A stretch of DNA of 5,908 nt from an uncultured Clostridia bacterium (GTDB lineage: Bacteria; Bacillota; Clostridia; Oscillospirales; Ruminococcaceae). Below the pieces are notes generated by a model. It saw only the letters and a list, made by a program, of their open reading frames with translations. It searched no databases and had not been told where the DNA came from. The translations under genes and the position numbers were made by a program. Positions 5,155 to 5,908 of the stretch are shown here, in pieces. The stretch lies in assembly GCA_937893735.1 (NCBI GenBank), contig CALBGD010000408.1, forward strand, positions 1 through 5,908. Reading direction: 5' to 3'. Each line of letters opens with the position of its first letter. The stretch's first letter is position 1.

Positions 5155-5908
5155 ATGAACACACTACTAACAATGGTTTCGGAAGCAGCCGCAGTGTTTA
5201 CTCCCGAACAGAATTCAGCTATCCAGGCTGTCGTTGATGAAACAATGTACAGCGGCAGCGACGTAAACGGTATATGGTACCTTATCGGTGCCGCATGGGT
5301 ATTCTTCATGCAGTGCGGCTTCGCGATGGTCGAGACCGGTATGACACGTTCCAAGAACGCCGGCAACATCATCATGAAGAACCTCATGGACTTCTGTATC
5401 GGTACAGTCGTATTCATTCTCCTGGGCTTTGGCCTCCTGCTCGGCGAGGATACACTCTTCGGTCTGGTAGGTATCCCGAACCTCGATATCCTCGGCAGCT
5501 TCTCGGATTTCAACAGATGCGCTGAGTTCGTATTTAACCTTGTGTTCTGCGCGACAGCCGCAACGATAGTTTCCGGCGCTATGGCAGAGCGTACAAAGTT
5601 CCTCAGCTACTGCATCTACTCCGGCGTCATCAGCGCCATCGTTTACCCGATCGAGGCTCACTGGATCTGGGGCGGCGGCTGGCTGGCTCAGATGGGCTTC
5701 GTTGATTTCGCTGGTTCCACCTGCATTCACATGGTCGGCGGTCTGTGCGCCCTCATCGGTGCAAAGATGGTCGGTCCGCGTATCGGCAAGTTCGGCAAGG
5801 ACGGCAAGCCTAACGCTATCCTCGGTCACTCCATGACCCTCGGCGCCCTCGGCGTATTTATCCTGTGGTTCGGCTGGTACGGCTTCAACGGCGCCGCAGC
5901 CTCCGATA
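5155..5908 (+). CDS. amt: Ammonium transporter, Amt/AmtB family (3' truncated by window edge)
   Basis: The first 251 residues of a channel protein usually 400-480 aa long; the frame is open to the end of the window. Residues 1-39 are an N-terminal outside tail with no clear cleavage site. TM1 starts at about 40, and the FFMQCGFAMVETGMTRSKNAGN motif (50-71) and MKNLMDF (74-80) are classic Amt. FNLVFCATAATIVSGAMAERTKF (127-149) includes Phe131, in the place of the outer phenylalanine gate. EAHWIWGGGWLAQMGF and VDFAGSTCIHMVGG include Asp184 and His192, matching the structural Asp and first pore His of AmtB. The second pore His lies beyond the window. The start ATG at 5155 has AAAGGGG about 10 bases upstream; a second ATG at 5173 is a less likely alternative. 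Isoleucine is mostly ATC and rarely ATA, unlike the yceG and telA genes, suggesting high expression. A PII gene (glnB/glnK) often follows amt but would be outside the window. Confidence 0.96.
   Translation, partial: MNTLLTMVSEAAAVFTPEQNSAIQAVVDETMYSGSDVNGIWYLIGAAWVFFMQCGFAMVETGMTRSKNAGNIIMKNLMDFCIGTVVFILLGFGLLLGEDTLFGLVGIPNLDILGSFSDFNRCAEFVFNLVFCATAATIVSGAMAERTKFLSYCIYSGVISAIVYPIEAHWIWGGGWLAQMGFVDFAGSTCIHMVGGLCALIGAKMVGPRIGKFGKDGKPNAILGHSMTLGALGVFILWFGWYGFNGAAASD

Noticed and set aside
5215..5829. 204-codon open frame on the - strand
   Set aside because: Exactly opposite amt; acidic, low-information product with no ribosome site. The + strand frame is a clear ammonium transporter.

Overview
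The window looks like a chromosomal segment of a low-to-moderate GC Firmicute, most likely an anaerobic gut-type Clostridia (Oscillospiraceae/Ruminococcaceae-like). This is inferred from gene content (YceG/YceH-type tellurium genes, a YnbB-type PLP enzyme, YicC/YloC, and an Amt transporter behind a probable ANTAR-type antiterminator), from strong purine-rich Shine-Dalgarno sites, and from AT-rich intergenic DNA between GC-richer genes. No rRNA, tRNA, CRISPR array or insertion sequence was seen.

Left part (1-1970, + strand): the 3' end of a YceG-like gene of the Ter 'biosynthetic module', followed 5 bp later by a complete TelA/YceH-family gene. A hairpin terminator ends this unit. The rest of the operon (typically TerD/TerC-type genes) would lie upstream of the window.

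Middle part (2073-4351, - strand): a two-gene operon read leftwards from a TTGACA-N17-TAAAAT promoter. It holds a methionine gamma-lyase-like ('aluminium resistance', YnbB-type) PLP enzyme and then the endoribonuclease YicC/YloC. It ends at a bidirectional terminator facing the TelA gene.

Right part (4383-5908): a small basic one-membrane-segment protein of 54 aa on the - strand, possibly preceded by a 30-codon ORF, diverges from an ammonium transporter gene (amt) on the + strand that runs off the end of the window. The amt leader is the most interesting element. A consensus sigma-A-type promoter fires straight into two tandem hairpins, each with a six-base loop having A at position 1 and G at position 4. 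The first of these is mutually exclusive with a strong intrinsic terminator. This is the architecture of ANTAR-protein antitermination, so ammonium uptake here is probably controlled by transcription attenuation. A perfect 17-bp palindrome upstream of the promoter is a further candidate operator.
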